Assembly (NCBI GenBank): GCA_017525905.1
Contig: JAFXSD010000025.1
Location: 1-36,789, forward strand
Source: Elusimicrobiota bacterium
Lineage (GTDB): Bacteria > Elusimicrobiota > Endomicrobiia > Endomicrobiales > Endomicrobiaceae
Direction: 5' to 3'
Length of the DNA stretch: 36,789 nt
The translations under genes and the position numbers were made by a program. Numbering within the stretch: position 1 is the first letter of the stretch; every line of letters starts with the position of its first letter. The notes below the pieces were generated by a model that was not told the DNA's origin, searched no databases, and saw only the letters and a list, made by a program, of their open reading frames with translations. Positions 30,401 through 36,600 of this stretch are shown piece after piece.

Positions 30401-32867
30401 AAAGTTTTTCATCAGTTATTCTTCCAATGGTCATATGAACTATCTTAGGTGTTTTATATTTAGAATCTTTTTGCAGAGTCGATCTGAGTTCCAACATCTT
30501 TTCTATTAAATCTTCATCGGTAATTTCATATATTATTACTCCGTCGGGCATCAATTTTAAAGTTCCCGCCATAGATGTTCTGTAATTAAAAAATTTTTCT
30601 CTCAATGTATCAATCACAGAAAAGATTTCTATGTCTGATACTTTTTCTTTTAATAAAAATTTTGTCTCTTGCCGTTTCAGGATAACGGAATCATCTTTAT
30701 CCTTTTTTAAAAATTTTTTTAAGCCCTTTATTTTTTTGCCTATTTCCTGTTGTGTCATCGGGGTTGAATCGTAACCGATTGTCATGTGTACCTGTTCGAA
30801 AGGCATCAGATCTACAGCATCGCCTGCAACTTTTTGTAACGGTTCCAATATATATTTGGCAACTTTCTTCCTTGCAGACTTTGTCGGTTCCAATTCTATT
30901 GACGGAAGAGCATAGGCATTTGTTTTTATTCTTTCCGCCATTTGTTTTGTTCTTGTCGTATCTATTGAAGAATATGGAACAATTTCTCCATCAACAAAGC
31001 GATATTTTATATTACTTACCATTCCATTATTTGCTTTATCTATATACTCAACAAAAAACTCTATTTTACCGGTAAGATCTTGTGATATTATGCCCCATTT
31101 GTTTATCCTAACATTCCCATAAAATTTTTCTTGTTGGTCTATTATATATTCCTGAACCATCTGTTCTATTTCACTTTTTATATCTGTATCTCTAGCCGTG
31201 AACTCTTTTTTTTGAATATCTAAAAATATTCGATTTAGTATTTCCGGAAAAATTAAATTTAACGGTTCTTGTGTTAACGGAGCCGATTTTATTGTATTTT
31301 TTAAAATAGTCGAATAGTATATTATATTATCAATATAAATTTGTTTAGCTTGTTCTATAGGTTGAGTTATTTTAGGTGTAATTATTACATAAGAAATTTT
31401 TTGTTTTTCAAAAATTCGCTCCAATCCTCTTGTATGAAATCCGCCGGTAATAACCAGTTTTATTTTTTTGTTGTTAAGGTTTGATTTTATTTGTTTTATT
31501 GCAAGGTTTGTATCATTTACATAAACATTACCACCCGTATTATTTTTTGATATTAAATAATCGGCAAAAATTTTATCTCTTGTTATATTATTTTTATGAT
31601 ACCTGGATAACAATTTTTGATATTGTTCTAAGTTTTTTACCATGCTTTCAGAAAAATAAGACGGCCAAACAGTTTTAAACAATTCATAATTTTTTTCAAA
31701 TTTATAATATTCATCTGCTGAAATATCTGCCGTAAAATATTGTTTTATCATGGGAACAAACTCAAATAAGAAAGCAACCTCTTTTTCATATTTCGTTCTA
31801 CCCAATTTAACATATAACTCATTTATAAATTGTTCTTCTTCCTGAACCAATTTTATTGGATTTATATTTTGATTAAATTCCAAATATGAAAGAAATTTTT
31901 CAAGGTTGGTTAATTTTAACTTTTGAGTTATATTATATTTTTTGTTTAATGTTATAAGTTCTGAAGAAATATCTTCTACATTGCTGAAATTGTTACTCTT
32001 ATTTACCAAATCGAAATATTGTTGGTACGGCAGAACATTTTTTATCTCGAAAACAAACTTAGGAAATTCGTAAATTATTTTTTTATTATTTATGTATTGC
32101 GATTTATCCAACAACGAAATATACATTTTTATATTTGGATATTTATCTATAGATAAGTTACAACCCAATGCCAATGTTGTTAATTGTGCATAATAATGTT
32201 TAGCATCTATTTTTTTCTGTTTATATGATTTTATTAGTCTTTCTAATTTTCTTGCTTGCCTGCTGGAATAATCTCTCTTCACTTTATTTATTTCTTTTTC
32301 CAGTTGAGAACAAATTGCGTTCACTTCCGGCTGCAAAGATAATATCTCACCCAGCAATTTAATGTTTTCTTTGTAAAGATCTTCATCTTCTATTCCTAAA
32401 ACAAAATTCTTTTTATTGTTTACAACTGAATAATATTCCGTTCCGCAAATTTTCCCGGAATCTATTAACCCTTCCAAGACTTTTGCACCGTTTTTATCAT
32501 TATTAAAAGCAGAAAGCCAAGAAGTATCTACTGTTTTAAAAGCACCTTCCAAATAAACATTATTAAGGTTATATGTATTATCTATATAACCTATTATTGA
32601 AGCAATTTTTCTTTGAGTTTCGGCATGACAATGCAAATCTTGTATATTTATAATAATATCTTCACTGTCAAAATATTTTGCGGAAGTTATTTTCCCTAAT
32701 GATGCTGGTATTATAGAATTATCAATTTTTATATTTTCTATATTCGGAATACTTGTTCCAATCGATGCGAAAACGGAACTGCCGAACACACTTGTTATTA
32801 AAAAACATATCATTACAAAAACAGCCGTAATTTTTTTAAAACACAACTCATTAAAAAATTTTTTCAT
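18408..32867 (-). CDS. Giant 4819-residue membrane protein with hydrolase-like domains and two dikinase-like modules
   Basis: No named family is recognised for the whole protein. Seen in order: signal peptide (basic start, hydrophobic 12-33, possible cleavage after VFA). Region 60-500 has QDLHCH (76-81), EGA and GGFHTRG (475-481), distantly like ChaN/erythromycin-esterase folds (tentative). Two HMTIG motifs at H694 and H811 suggest a 2H-phosphoesterase-like domain. A CPBP/CAAX intramembrane-protease-like domain follows (EETLFR 914-919, FSFAH 950-954, H1027) in a cluster of about four hydrophobic segments. Next comes helical sequence, then module 1 (about 1660-2775), helical sequence (2780-3535), module 2 (3535-4675) and a tail. 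Each module has a phosphohistidine loop (H2161, H4060) and a PPDK-type ATP-binding domain (R2577, R4483). Start: ATG seven bases after GGGG. It is probably co-transcribed with the 186-residue gene upstream. A phosphotransferase role at the membrane is inferred; the substrate is unknown. Confidence 0.85.
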   Translation of the reverse strand: MKKFFNELCFKKITAVFVMICFLITSVFGSSVFASIGTSIPNIENIKIDNSIIPASLGKITSAKYFDSEDIIINIQDLHCHAETQRKIASIIGYIDNTYNLNNVYLEGAFKTVDTSWLSAFNNDKNGAKVLEGLIDSGKICGTEYYSVVNNKKNFVLGIEDEDLYKENIKLLGEILSLQPEVNAICSQLEKEINKVKRDYSSRQARKLERLIKSYKQKKIDAKHYYAQLTTLALGCNLSIDKYPNIKMYISLLDKSQYINNKKIIYEFPKFVFEIKNVLPYQQYFDLVNKSNNFSNVEDISSELITLNKKYNITQKLKLTNLEKFLSYLEFNQNINPIKLVQEEEQFINELYVKLGRTKYEKEVAFLFEFVPMIKQYFTADISADEYYKFEKNYELFKTVWPSYFSESMVKNLEQYQKLLSRYHKNNITRDKIFADYLISKNNTGGNVYVNDTNLAIKQIKSNLNNKKIKLVITGGFHTRGLERIFEKQKISYVIITPKITQPIEQAKQIYIDNIIYYSTILKNTIKSAPLTQEPLNLIFPEILNRIFLDIQKKEFTARDTDIKSEIEQMVQEYIIDQQEKFYGNVRINKWGIISQDLTGKIEFFVEYIDKANNGMVSNIKYRFVDGEIVPYSSIDTTRTKQMAERIKTNAYALPSIELEPTKSARKKVAKYILEPLQKVAGDAVDLMPFEQVHMTIGYDSTPMTQQEIGKKIKGLKKFLKKDKDDSVILKRQETKFLLKEKVSDIEIFSVIDTLREKFFNYRTSMAGTLKLMPDGVIIYEITDEDLIEKMLELRSTLQKDSKYKTPKIVHMTIGRITDEKLLDGSEQSKQELAELLKKINETIYEINKKNALSKIKTSFTLKSGYVSSTGDKDYVVARGFPKKESLVIVKNLIRKSKTKFEFFYEVVVAPIIEETLFRFVPFFITGLFVSSPASIIPAIVTAIVGVLGFSFAHPLFDKINNYFYKQIEKGKIKNTFIAELFNQKIPVRNVRYFLFPSLIFTAIYVAISIAFPQTTFVAFAATTVVHSLLNIFANNKLTIVQTSQNKKELNLELGMIIETLKDIAKNNESLGYKKARNDFIDDFENIGTDKKIIAQKVTELFDFVKQNCEKKDCFDLTYLLEPILNISAYLKDEQGKSVFDSVFRYLLLKAEDERISSSRYFYILMCSAKYFYKNGQFEYVHKIFDSLYKNKIHVNSQTDYGKFALPIPSPFSSDFNSVEEWENEIYKIMTEERITSNWYVQILEVFLASSVENLDEYAKAIIRALYKSGKETKPPFIKNVDNYAWAKSFYEACGDKSVPFITEQSAPLLDEENIKLFSDNTDILKTNNLYLSDIISRLEFVKQYNPLWNSFEKERYEQIIKELRGALSLPKQAQIEIVTTQMNNLVELFAANGSFRQRQIVKTLIPIMFFIKSNTTSQSLLNDIFQEIDPSYANYEEMKLDIISFVYDINKQEAFSLIGKMYNSYSIMVKYFSANWKTWRPASLQEAYDKIPDNLKDKIKTSEDLELFYYTIGMDFDIPEGNSTLYDRREYVPEYQLLFDKLPAFVFKKERHITKKYFRTLKEKMLSQNTTTSKKNEEYSKYFDALEMVLENNMFALSGINKANKDAIEDSFFFTEEMINNLAVLNEASANRAKRSLERIKRNFYESKVKVSDLVKLRGWTTADMDKITELHTLINAVHQTSIRQLMYNFKYADSENKVVFKENYDEHFSFFDCSENKMSKRMEDFISSLRLGKLLKEGINVVVKGDKLICSKALGAHSVDIFVDLDDGIRVSFNDSGRGDGNAMRVLLLASLFSQAGFDITNFDATVSKTDGGVCNFTAMFSLPKGALNNGIEYAKYFEQALKILERTTDLDYDIEGNDVDTERHFYNRFKIPSYSLEDFKKMKYSTDMPRGFEPLIYLKRERESRSEGLSALKEQIEQRDKAFDPIYDYLSIDVSKRNKWEIVSEYVKGKLKIEKGVLKRNESYNGIAALLEGIDNDVDDSLKQAQVINLLDNDNFNFEVEGYIGGMVALSGTLRLDDKGWLSIKTAVDKERKRAKFAYVEFVDFNGERTPLTCKELIDKLKEFGYTVKEQKPRSKSEKDAALTVLRERILFPKDGIYTRGMGVSGQEDKYIPVRVTYDKNNVDQNSMWIVSQTTPDDVETIIKTGAIMTTTGGMLSHANITARENNKVAILSNGQWVNGNLEVPYYSVESPIEKSGKYEIQKISEHRLVLKEGDVALANGINGRVLVYNDIPSQTISEIQRAINDNDVKFILDYIQDHFDDKNIRQVIEYIFLQVIADKEKNKITEILLAWRDDPTIGKKISELLKVYTGEKIKALKIYIENERAIKDANVRFGIINFIEQELRTLESSLAGSNYNVAEENRKLVDIVKKDKNEVISQIKENVKNIIMEINVKFEKLSNLDISEKGERDELIDELVKISERAKVWGFYGSSKIKELVNEIDKIIVPEKGENYETEIKGFEDIRARDVLKYGTKTTQTAQVYRLLHEENIDDADVPYGTGISRDVLRIFFEHNGLGEQYSKLIEDFEQTIKSQNKERAIEIGKQISKLIEVTDDKELENLLKSKLDDNKKYAVRSSGGGEDGPNHSFAGMAKTMLNVHKDNVYASVKECWQAFFTETCIENMIKTGVAIQPALLVQEMVVDVEKAGVIFTKDNSGNSIIEGVLGLGDGLVSGRITPDHITIRAYGQTIVYRRALNKMIKIEEKEDGGTRVAKITAEEKIERILDEDIIRRLKKISNILEEDSGYPVDIEFAIDKNRKISVLQRRAITTLPSFEMIDYSQEKTLEPIVSQAAVDKLIELISMISSSFEELKEVIENLSNMPKNVNERYDYFLQQIYILIDFLKSQHFWKRTEYGSSTKDTPIYLADASPLKTFCLEKGLIYEYDSKIEIRKFLTFILVSVVAVQKASNLDSSLFYFIVDYWFAEKEDRGDSTIIGEMATLMKNAYTMIGSEYSIPYIVNKLVENKYISPEEEINREIKNKLKDDHEALKQYYFSVSAHENKDETLSKELNGIIDNLERKIFSLITDEEQQKSLTLTVSRIKELSERINNQNIALLQTLVDDLWKTILKEDNKNMEKAVVSMFPLFAYLAKTGDKFEENESFDKQMETIIDMLKSSYDVNSDNKIFNNIIDGLISISRPLYNLNSEKSIKICNDIMEAVIITVYAPISNGTLDKNSSEYKERERTFYSLFDKLSSEFPNNLGLFDYLFAKDVVGKMGVKKRFWFDDDDDDETAYIYGPGLNSKTLQMYINTVSKLHGRNVRVPIPKRDSDIRDIDELADLFITNYDFFNLSTLCDGLFKKVENGNAQKLAIAIIRKLFEKIENENIEPEEKKNIVSGLVNMAASDLYMIAQEHNLFDTDELNDLCIKYNLPYYLKPVTDSYVESGRKGSTKGEYRLIHLLKYLPKNIFNFISGVVQEPPILYTVNGETKNNDEQVELIRNRFNTLQQILDDNTLVLSLLNGLSKSKTPEKDTNELIDVLSGMIKRLSLINEKHGLAAQTALDNIVKNLYLQRNNNVVGLDLRKIQQQVAIGHWEEDKLSEITELHTLINAVHQTAISDFKYTVEDITDSKSIKTVTAIHRNLQYGLSYSEQTGVQIYDLSENKLNSDIVDFIGRLSQMHLPYPRNRNKSETKYQINDFICMDNFLVWTTKLFVHSVDIFMNFGESDKTITISYHEGGRSPGNAERVRYFSTVLEGLGFFVDADTEKSGSGVCGLKATLSANSGLNENVDFIDIATKVIFLFAYSVMLDWDLGEIVDRYSRTSYEETFDNLIEKFNSGDIWYGYAPTSTQGWQDGKLCAVPQRRVLDRKLFKQILQYLVLHDSIPDHYGSKFAQNELNSLFNSVIERAFAVGRISIDKNGNLSSNTDYDVISYLAETIFTEEEEALNSSRIINLIPRNRFNFKAVGYIGDFIAVSGYLKLRNGNYLSVKGLINPATKRMKYSAVELVSLQTRKPITVSDLSNILREEGFNVSDQEWLSESEQSRIKNLLHRKVQIIDTSEMRGTPTSSGNGTYVAGRITFDKDKVKENSIFVAPYTTPDDVERIKTAKAVITTSGGVLSHAAITTREYETPSAIINDAIWDKDGLEISYYRSEGIPFQIRNLSIRKVEAENKILKEDSIVLLNGETGHILIFDGIDNDTLENLQKAIDTDDAETIRNILEKNTKHEDIRKLVEYVYFQTIGDVNMANTLNMLFASDMPQVIKDKIKSLNESYIQDKIMDMNEAIENLKNIDNPNIAYSVVRTLIDKLEFIKTPEQRYEMDVIREEVLEIAEPVKDKLFVFLKNLLEECEMLKVKKEFSQRDLSRILNIIQMANVYGMFVSEKEDRQDLQSIKSDISAVIEEMELKIKNFIFSQPAAKKGMASFEDIFESDVFIFGSKTTDLARVRRLLKDEPNVVVADGVGISYNVFENFFDITDQKSDFSILLLCFEDAIKNKDFQLAQGFGKKIKELIEKSRNKADETEKMRKELEDIVLKTLGDTKYSVRSSGVGEDSAKNAFAGMGETLLNVSKQDLFDSLLFCWESFFSDRSIRYMINSQQIVRPAVCIQPMIDVDKSWVGFSRDKRGNSTIEALYGQCEGIVSGKLTPDTILTNVSTGEVREYSVATKNYKIAPVEDGVKMVPVDKGSKERVLKYNEIGGVTRVLKLLEDDAFYPVDVEGGEIKDGKIYVFQRRAITTNNGKEESSDEGNITYTDKDIKCSISVVAGDIPKETEPFIYIKNPLNNFMEAIPIYLDYQDNNSVKFIVEKQYAFLLNNDVIGIYLLNRINTDPVILAKLNNGMFNFKTGEIALLPVSTDDIVIDETLPNAPVVDFENIRSLLASA
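18843..22265 (-). repeat. Second copy of the duplicated dikinase-like module (protein-level)
   Basis: Residues about 3535-4675 of the giant protein. Landmarks in order: TELHTLINAVHQT (H3546), HSVDIF, GRSPGNAERV, a beta-rich stretch (VGYIGDFIAVSGYL), the phosphohistidine loop TTSGGVLSHAAI (H4060), FGSKTTDLARVRRLL (ATP-site lysine), YSVRSSGVGEDS (R4483) and VFQRRAITT. The match to the first copy is at protein level only and clearly diverged, so the duplication is old. All usual ATP-binding and phosphohistidine residues are kept. Confidence 0.85.
24543..27890 (-). repeat. First copy of the duplicated dikinase-like module (protein-level)
   Basis: Residues about 1660-2775. Landmarks in order: TELHTLINAVHQT (H1673), HSVDIF, GRGDGNAMRV, a beta-rich stretch (VEGYIGGMVALSGTL), the phosphohistidine loop TTGGMLSHANITARE (H2161), YGTKTTQTAQVYRLL, YAVRSSGGGEDG (R2577) and VLQRRAITT. 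Corresponding landmarks in the two copies are 1870-1910 residues apart. The phosphohistidine domain precedes the ATP domain, as in glucan, water dikinase and unlike PPDK or PEP synthase. Confidence 0.85.
29763..30155 (-). other. CPBP-type intramembrane protease-like domain inside the giant gene
   Basis: Encodes residues about 905-1035. Motif 1 is EETLFR (Glu914, Glu915, Arg919), motif 2 is FSFAH (Phe950, His954), and a third His (1027) is followed by Asn1031. This matches the EExxxR, FxxxH and HxxxN/B pattern of CAAX-processing and bacteriocin-processing (CPBP/Abi) membrane proteases. Hydrophobic segments lie at about 906-929, 933-957, 993-1012 and 1014-1033. Catalytic residues look intact. 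Confidence 0.75.
30213..30830 (-). other. 2H-phosphoesterase-like domain inside the giant gene
   Basis: Encodes residues about 680-885. Two HMTIG motifs at His694 and His811 fit the paired H-x-T/S-x signature of 2H phosphoesterases (LigT, cyclic phosphodiesterases), which act on 2',3'- or 2',5'-linked nucleotide substrates. The region between them is alpha/beta-like (FSVIDTLREKFF, GTLKLMPDGVIIYEI). Family membership is an inference from the motif pair only. Confidence 0.6.
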
Positions 32868-32885
32868 ATTTTTACCCCAAAATAA

Positions 32886-32921
32886 AAATTCTGCTTTTAT
32901 ATATACATAAAAGCAGAATTT
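32886..32921 (-). terminator. Perfect 15-base hairpin with T-rich tail between the 186-residue gene and the giant gene
   Basis: AAATTCTGCTTTTAT and its exact complement enclose a six-base loop. On the minus strand it is followed by TTTTTATTTT, which makes a good intrinsic terminator. The stop codon of the 186-residue gene (32897-32899) lies in the hairpin, and the giant gene's ribosome site (GGGG, 32875-32878) follows within ten bases. Since no other promoter is visible for the giant gene, the hairpin may act as an attenuator or as an mRNA processing or stability element. Confidence 0.75.
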
Positions 32922-33457
32922 ATTGTATTTATATTTAATTTTGAAATATTATCATATAACTTTTTTATCGATGCATAAAACAACAATATAATACTTAATA
33001 AGCAAAAAATTTCATTATAAAAAACATAAAAATAATTAATAATAAACCTATAATCATATAACAAATTATTATATGAAACGGCATTGTATGGCTGATTTAA
33101 CTGCAATTTTAAAAATTCATTTTGTGTTTGCGAACTTGTGATAATAAAATCGTTATATTTGCACGGTATATTTTTGTTTTCTTTACTTTGAGAATCGGAA
33201 TTTTGTGTATTACTTACAACTATTTTTGATGTTAAAGAAAAGTTTATTTTTTCTATTGTATTTGAAACAAAAAATACGGCGGAAAAAATATCTTTTTGAA
33301 TATCGGAAATAGTCGACAAATCATTAGAATTTATATTCATCAACAAAGGAGAAAAAACACAGTTCAAAATTATTACAAAAGCTAAAACAAAAGTAATAAA
33401 CTTGAACAATGTTTTATACAAAATAAAATCAAAGATGTTTTCTATTCTTTTTATCAT
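32897..33457 (-). CDS. Membrane protein of unknown function upstream of the giant gene
   Basis: No family is recognised. The 186 residues start with a basic stretch and a hydrophobic segment (about 17-40, FKFITFVLAFVIILNCVFSPLL). A polar, Ser/Asn/Lys-rich middle that would face the periplasm follows. A second hydrophobic segment near the C-terminus (about 148-165, EIFCLLSIILLFYASI) and a short tail complete it. One cysteine (CKYN) lies in the middle part. It has its own strong promoter and an AGGTG ribosome site, and ends in the hairpin 30 bases before the giant gene. Tight linkage suggests that it helps the giant protein, for example as a membrane partner; that is only an inference. Coding is supported by promoter, ribosome site and length. 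Confidence 0.7.
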   Translation of the reverse strand: MIKRIENIFDFILYKTLFKFITFVLAFVIILNCVFSPLLMNINSNDLSTISDIQKDIFSAVFFVSNTIEKINFSLTSKIVVSNTQNSDSQSKENKNIPCKYNDFIITSSQTQNEFLKLQLNQPYNAVSYNNLLYDYRFIINYFYVFYNEIFCLLSIILLFYASIKKLYDNISKLNINTINSAFMYI

Positions 33458-33473
33458 AATAACACCTAAAAAA

Positions 33474-33501
33474 AGTATAGGCTATTTTGATATTTTGTCA
33501 A
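33474..33501 (-). promoter_or_regulatory. Strong promoter of the 186-residue gene and giant gene
   Basis: Perfect TTGACA (33496-33501), a 16-base spacer and TATACT (33474-33479) on the minus strand. Transcription would start near 33467, which is also where the AGGTG ribosome site (33463-33467) begins. The leader is therefore only about ten bases long and the site is at the very end of the mRNA. It is the only clear promoter for the 15-kb unit. Confidence 0.8.
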
Positions 33502-33567
33502 TCATTTTTTATGTATAATATTATATAAAATTTTTAATAAAAAAATATAAAACTTTCAACACAAAAA

Positions 33568-33600
33568 AAAGAGGCAGGATATTTAAAATCCTGCCCCTTT
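33568..33600 (-). terminator. Intrinsic terminator of the autotransporter-OmpA gene
   Basis: The stem GGCAGGAT/ATCCTGCC (33573-33580 with 33588-33595) has a seven-base AT loop. It is extended by AAAG/CTTT beyond one mismatch and followed on the minus strand by eight T. It lies 20 bases after the stop codon and just before the promoter region of the next unit. Confidence 0.92.
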
Positions 33601-33620
33601 CATTTTTTTACTATTTCGAA

Positions 33621-36600
33621 TTACTCTGCTGTTGTAATTATTATTTCTACTCTTCTGTTTTGTGCTCTTCCTTCTTTTGTATCGTTTGTTGCTATAGGTT
33701 CTTTTTCACCTTTACCGATTATAGAAATATCGTTTGGAATTTGATAATCTTTTTTCAATGCTGTTGCTATGGAAGAAGCTCTGCGCTCAGACAATTTTTG
33801 GTTATAATCTTCTTTACCTATATTATCCGTATGACCTTCTATCAAAATATCCGCATCAGGGTAATTCTTTATTTCCTCTACTACATCTTTAAGTTTTTCT
33901 TTTCCTGATTCACTGAGTTCAGTGGTTCCGAAATTAAATGTAGGTCCGGATATCTTGATACTTTTAATTGTATTTTCTTTCATCTGTTGAGCTTCTTCTT
34001 CACTTACAACTTTTGCTTCTTGTTGCAGTTTATCCTGTAATTCTTTTTCTCTTGCTCTTGCTTCTTCCAATTCTTTCTTTAATTCTTCGTTTTCTGCTAT
34101 TTTCTCGTTCAACAGTGCAGCCGTATCTTCATCTGTTCCTGGTTTGTTATTCTTGCATCCGAATCTATATGCTAATCCTACATTTGCATAATAGTTTGTG
34201 GATACATCCGCAAAATTGCCCAATCCGTTTGCAAATATTGTCCAATTTTCAGACAAATCATAGTCTGCTCCGATTCCGCCCATCAATGTTGTTCTTGCAT
34301 TCTCTGCACTTCTTATATTCATCTTTGTAACATCTGCATAATCTAACAATGATAATTCTATTTCTCTATAATTTTCCGTTAACAACTGTCTTGCTCCGGC
34401 TTTCACATACCATCCGAATCTCTTTACTTTTCCGTTTAGTTCTAATCCTGCTCTTGCTTCTGCTGCAAAATCAGAATAATCATTAACTTTTAAATTCAAT
34501 GAGTCTGCACCTTTTTCTTCATATCCTTCGTTGTTGATGTAGCTGCCGATTGCACCTATAAACGGTTTCAAATATACTCTGTGTTTTGCTTGTTTATCTT
34601 TATTTAAGCTTATCTTATAACCCGCTTCCAAATCCAATGCTCCGCTATATCCTTTATGTTCACTTGTTGCTGTTCTGTCCATAAATCCTATTGTTCTTGT
34701 TATATCATATTGTTCATATCCGCCCAATAACATTCCTTTTAACAACCATTTTGCACTTTCGTATCCGCCATAAAGTCCTAAGTTGATATCTTTCATATCT
34801 GCTTTATCTTTTTTATGTTTCAATTCGCTTGTTCCGTATCCGCCCATTATTCCCATTGTCCAATTCTTCGAATTTATCATATCAAATCCTACCAAGAAAC
34901 CGTTTACTGTCAAGTCCTGTTTCGGTGAGTTTTCATCTTTGTCTACGTTGTAATTGTTATAATAATATTCTGCCCATATCTTATCATGTACTTTGTTGCA
35001 CGGTAATATGTCTTTTGTTCTTTCTTTTATCTTATCATATACATGTTCTGCTTTTGCGTTAAAGAATGTTAAATTCGTTGCATTTGAATGTATTACGCCG
35101 GCTATGTCGTTAAGTGCTGCTTTTAATCCGTCTATATCGTATGTATCTTGATAATAGAACATCTTTTCCATTGCATCTAACGAATATGTTATATCTCCGT
35201 CATTTCCCGTTGATATTGCATCTATTGCTGCTGCAGCTTCCTGTTCGTTGTGGCTTCTTTCAAACTCTAAAGTATCAGAATATTCACTTCTCTTTCTTTG
35301 TAACTCTAACTTTAATGCATTTCCTTCGGTATATACTCTTGTTGATATTCTTGTATCATATCCGGGTCTTAAATCGATTGCATCATTATCATTGAAAGTT
35401 ACATTAGCTTCGTTATATTCTCCGTCTACCCCGCTGTTGGAAGTTATTAAATCTATTGTTTCTGCTACATAATATTTACCTTCCAAGTTGTTCAATGTTA
35501 TTTGTGCATCATCACCTATTGTTGTTGTACCGGATACTTCTGCACTATCGTTATAATGACCTTCTTCGTCCATATTAACTTGTCCGAACTCTACATTGTA
35601 ATTACTGCCACCTTCAAAGGTCAAATTACCACTTACTTTAAATGTTGCTGTTGAATTTCCGGGTGCAAATTCTGCTCCGCTTCCGATTATCAAATTACCT
35701 GCTGTTATATCTCCATATCCTTTTAACACCGCATTTTCTACTCTCATATCACCTGTTACTTCAAATGTGCTTCCGCTTCCCAATTCTGAATCGTTATTTA
35801 TTACAAATGTTCCTGCTGATATGTTAGCATCTACTGCACTGAAATCGTTAGTTACTTCCATTGTAGCTGAACCGGTCTTTTCAAATAATCCTATGTTGTC
35901 TATTGTGTTCAATGTAACATCATCTCCGTCATCATTAAATTCAACACTTGTTCCTTCTCCGTTACCTGTTACGGTTCCATTAATATTTGCTGTATTTCCT
36001 ATTACTCCGCCTTCTTCTATCTTTGTATCACCTGAATATGAGTTGGATTCCATTTGTAACTCTAATATACCTTCACCGGTCTTTACTAAATCTTCATTTC
36101 CTAATATTTCACCTGTTAATACTGTTGTTGCTTCTCCGTTTACTTCTATGTTAACATCGTTATGATCTGTTCCGATTATTTCATTTCCTAACTCTACATC
36201 ACTGTCTCCGCTTATTATTAACTTTCCGCCATCCATATACAATGTATTTGTACTTATTCCGTCTGCTGCCAATATTTCTATTGCACCGTCACTTATTGTT
36301 GTTGTTCCTGCATAATCGTTAGATCCGCTCAACGTTACTGTTCCTTCTCCTTCTTTTACTATCTTTCCGGATCCGGTTATTGCTGCTGCAATTTCTGCAT
36401 CTTCTTCATCTGTCAAGTTCAATAATGTTTCGTCTCCGGTTAATGTTATGCTATCACTTATATTTAAGTCATTTGCAGCAGTTATAAATGTTGAATCTTC
36501 CGCTACCGTTATTGTTGTTTGTTCTATACTTGTTCCGGTTGCATTTTCTACTATTCCGTCTACTACTAAATCTCCGCTTCCGCTTATAGCATCATCATTT

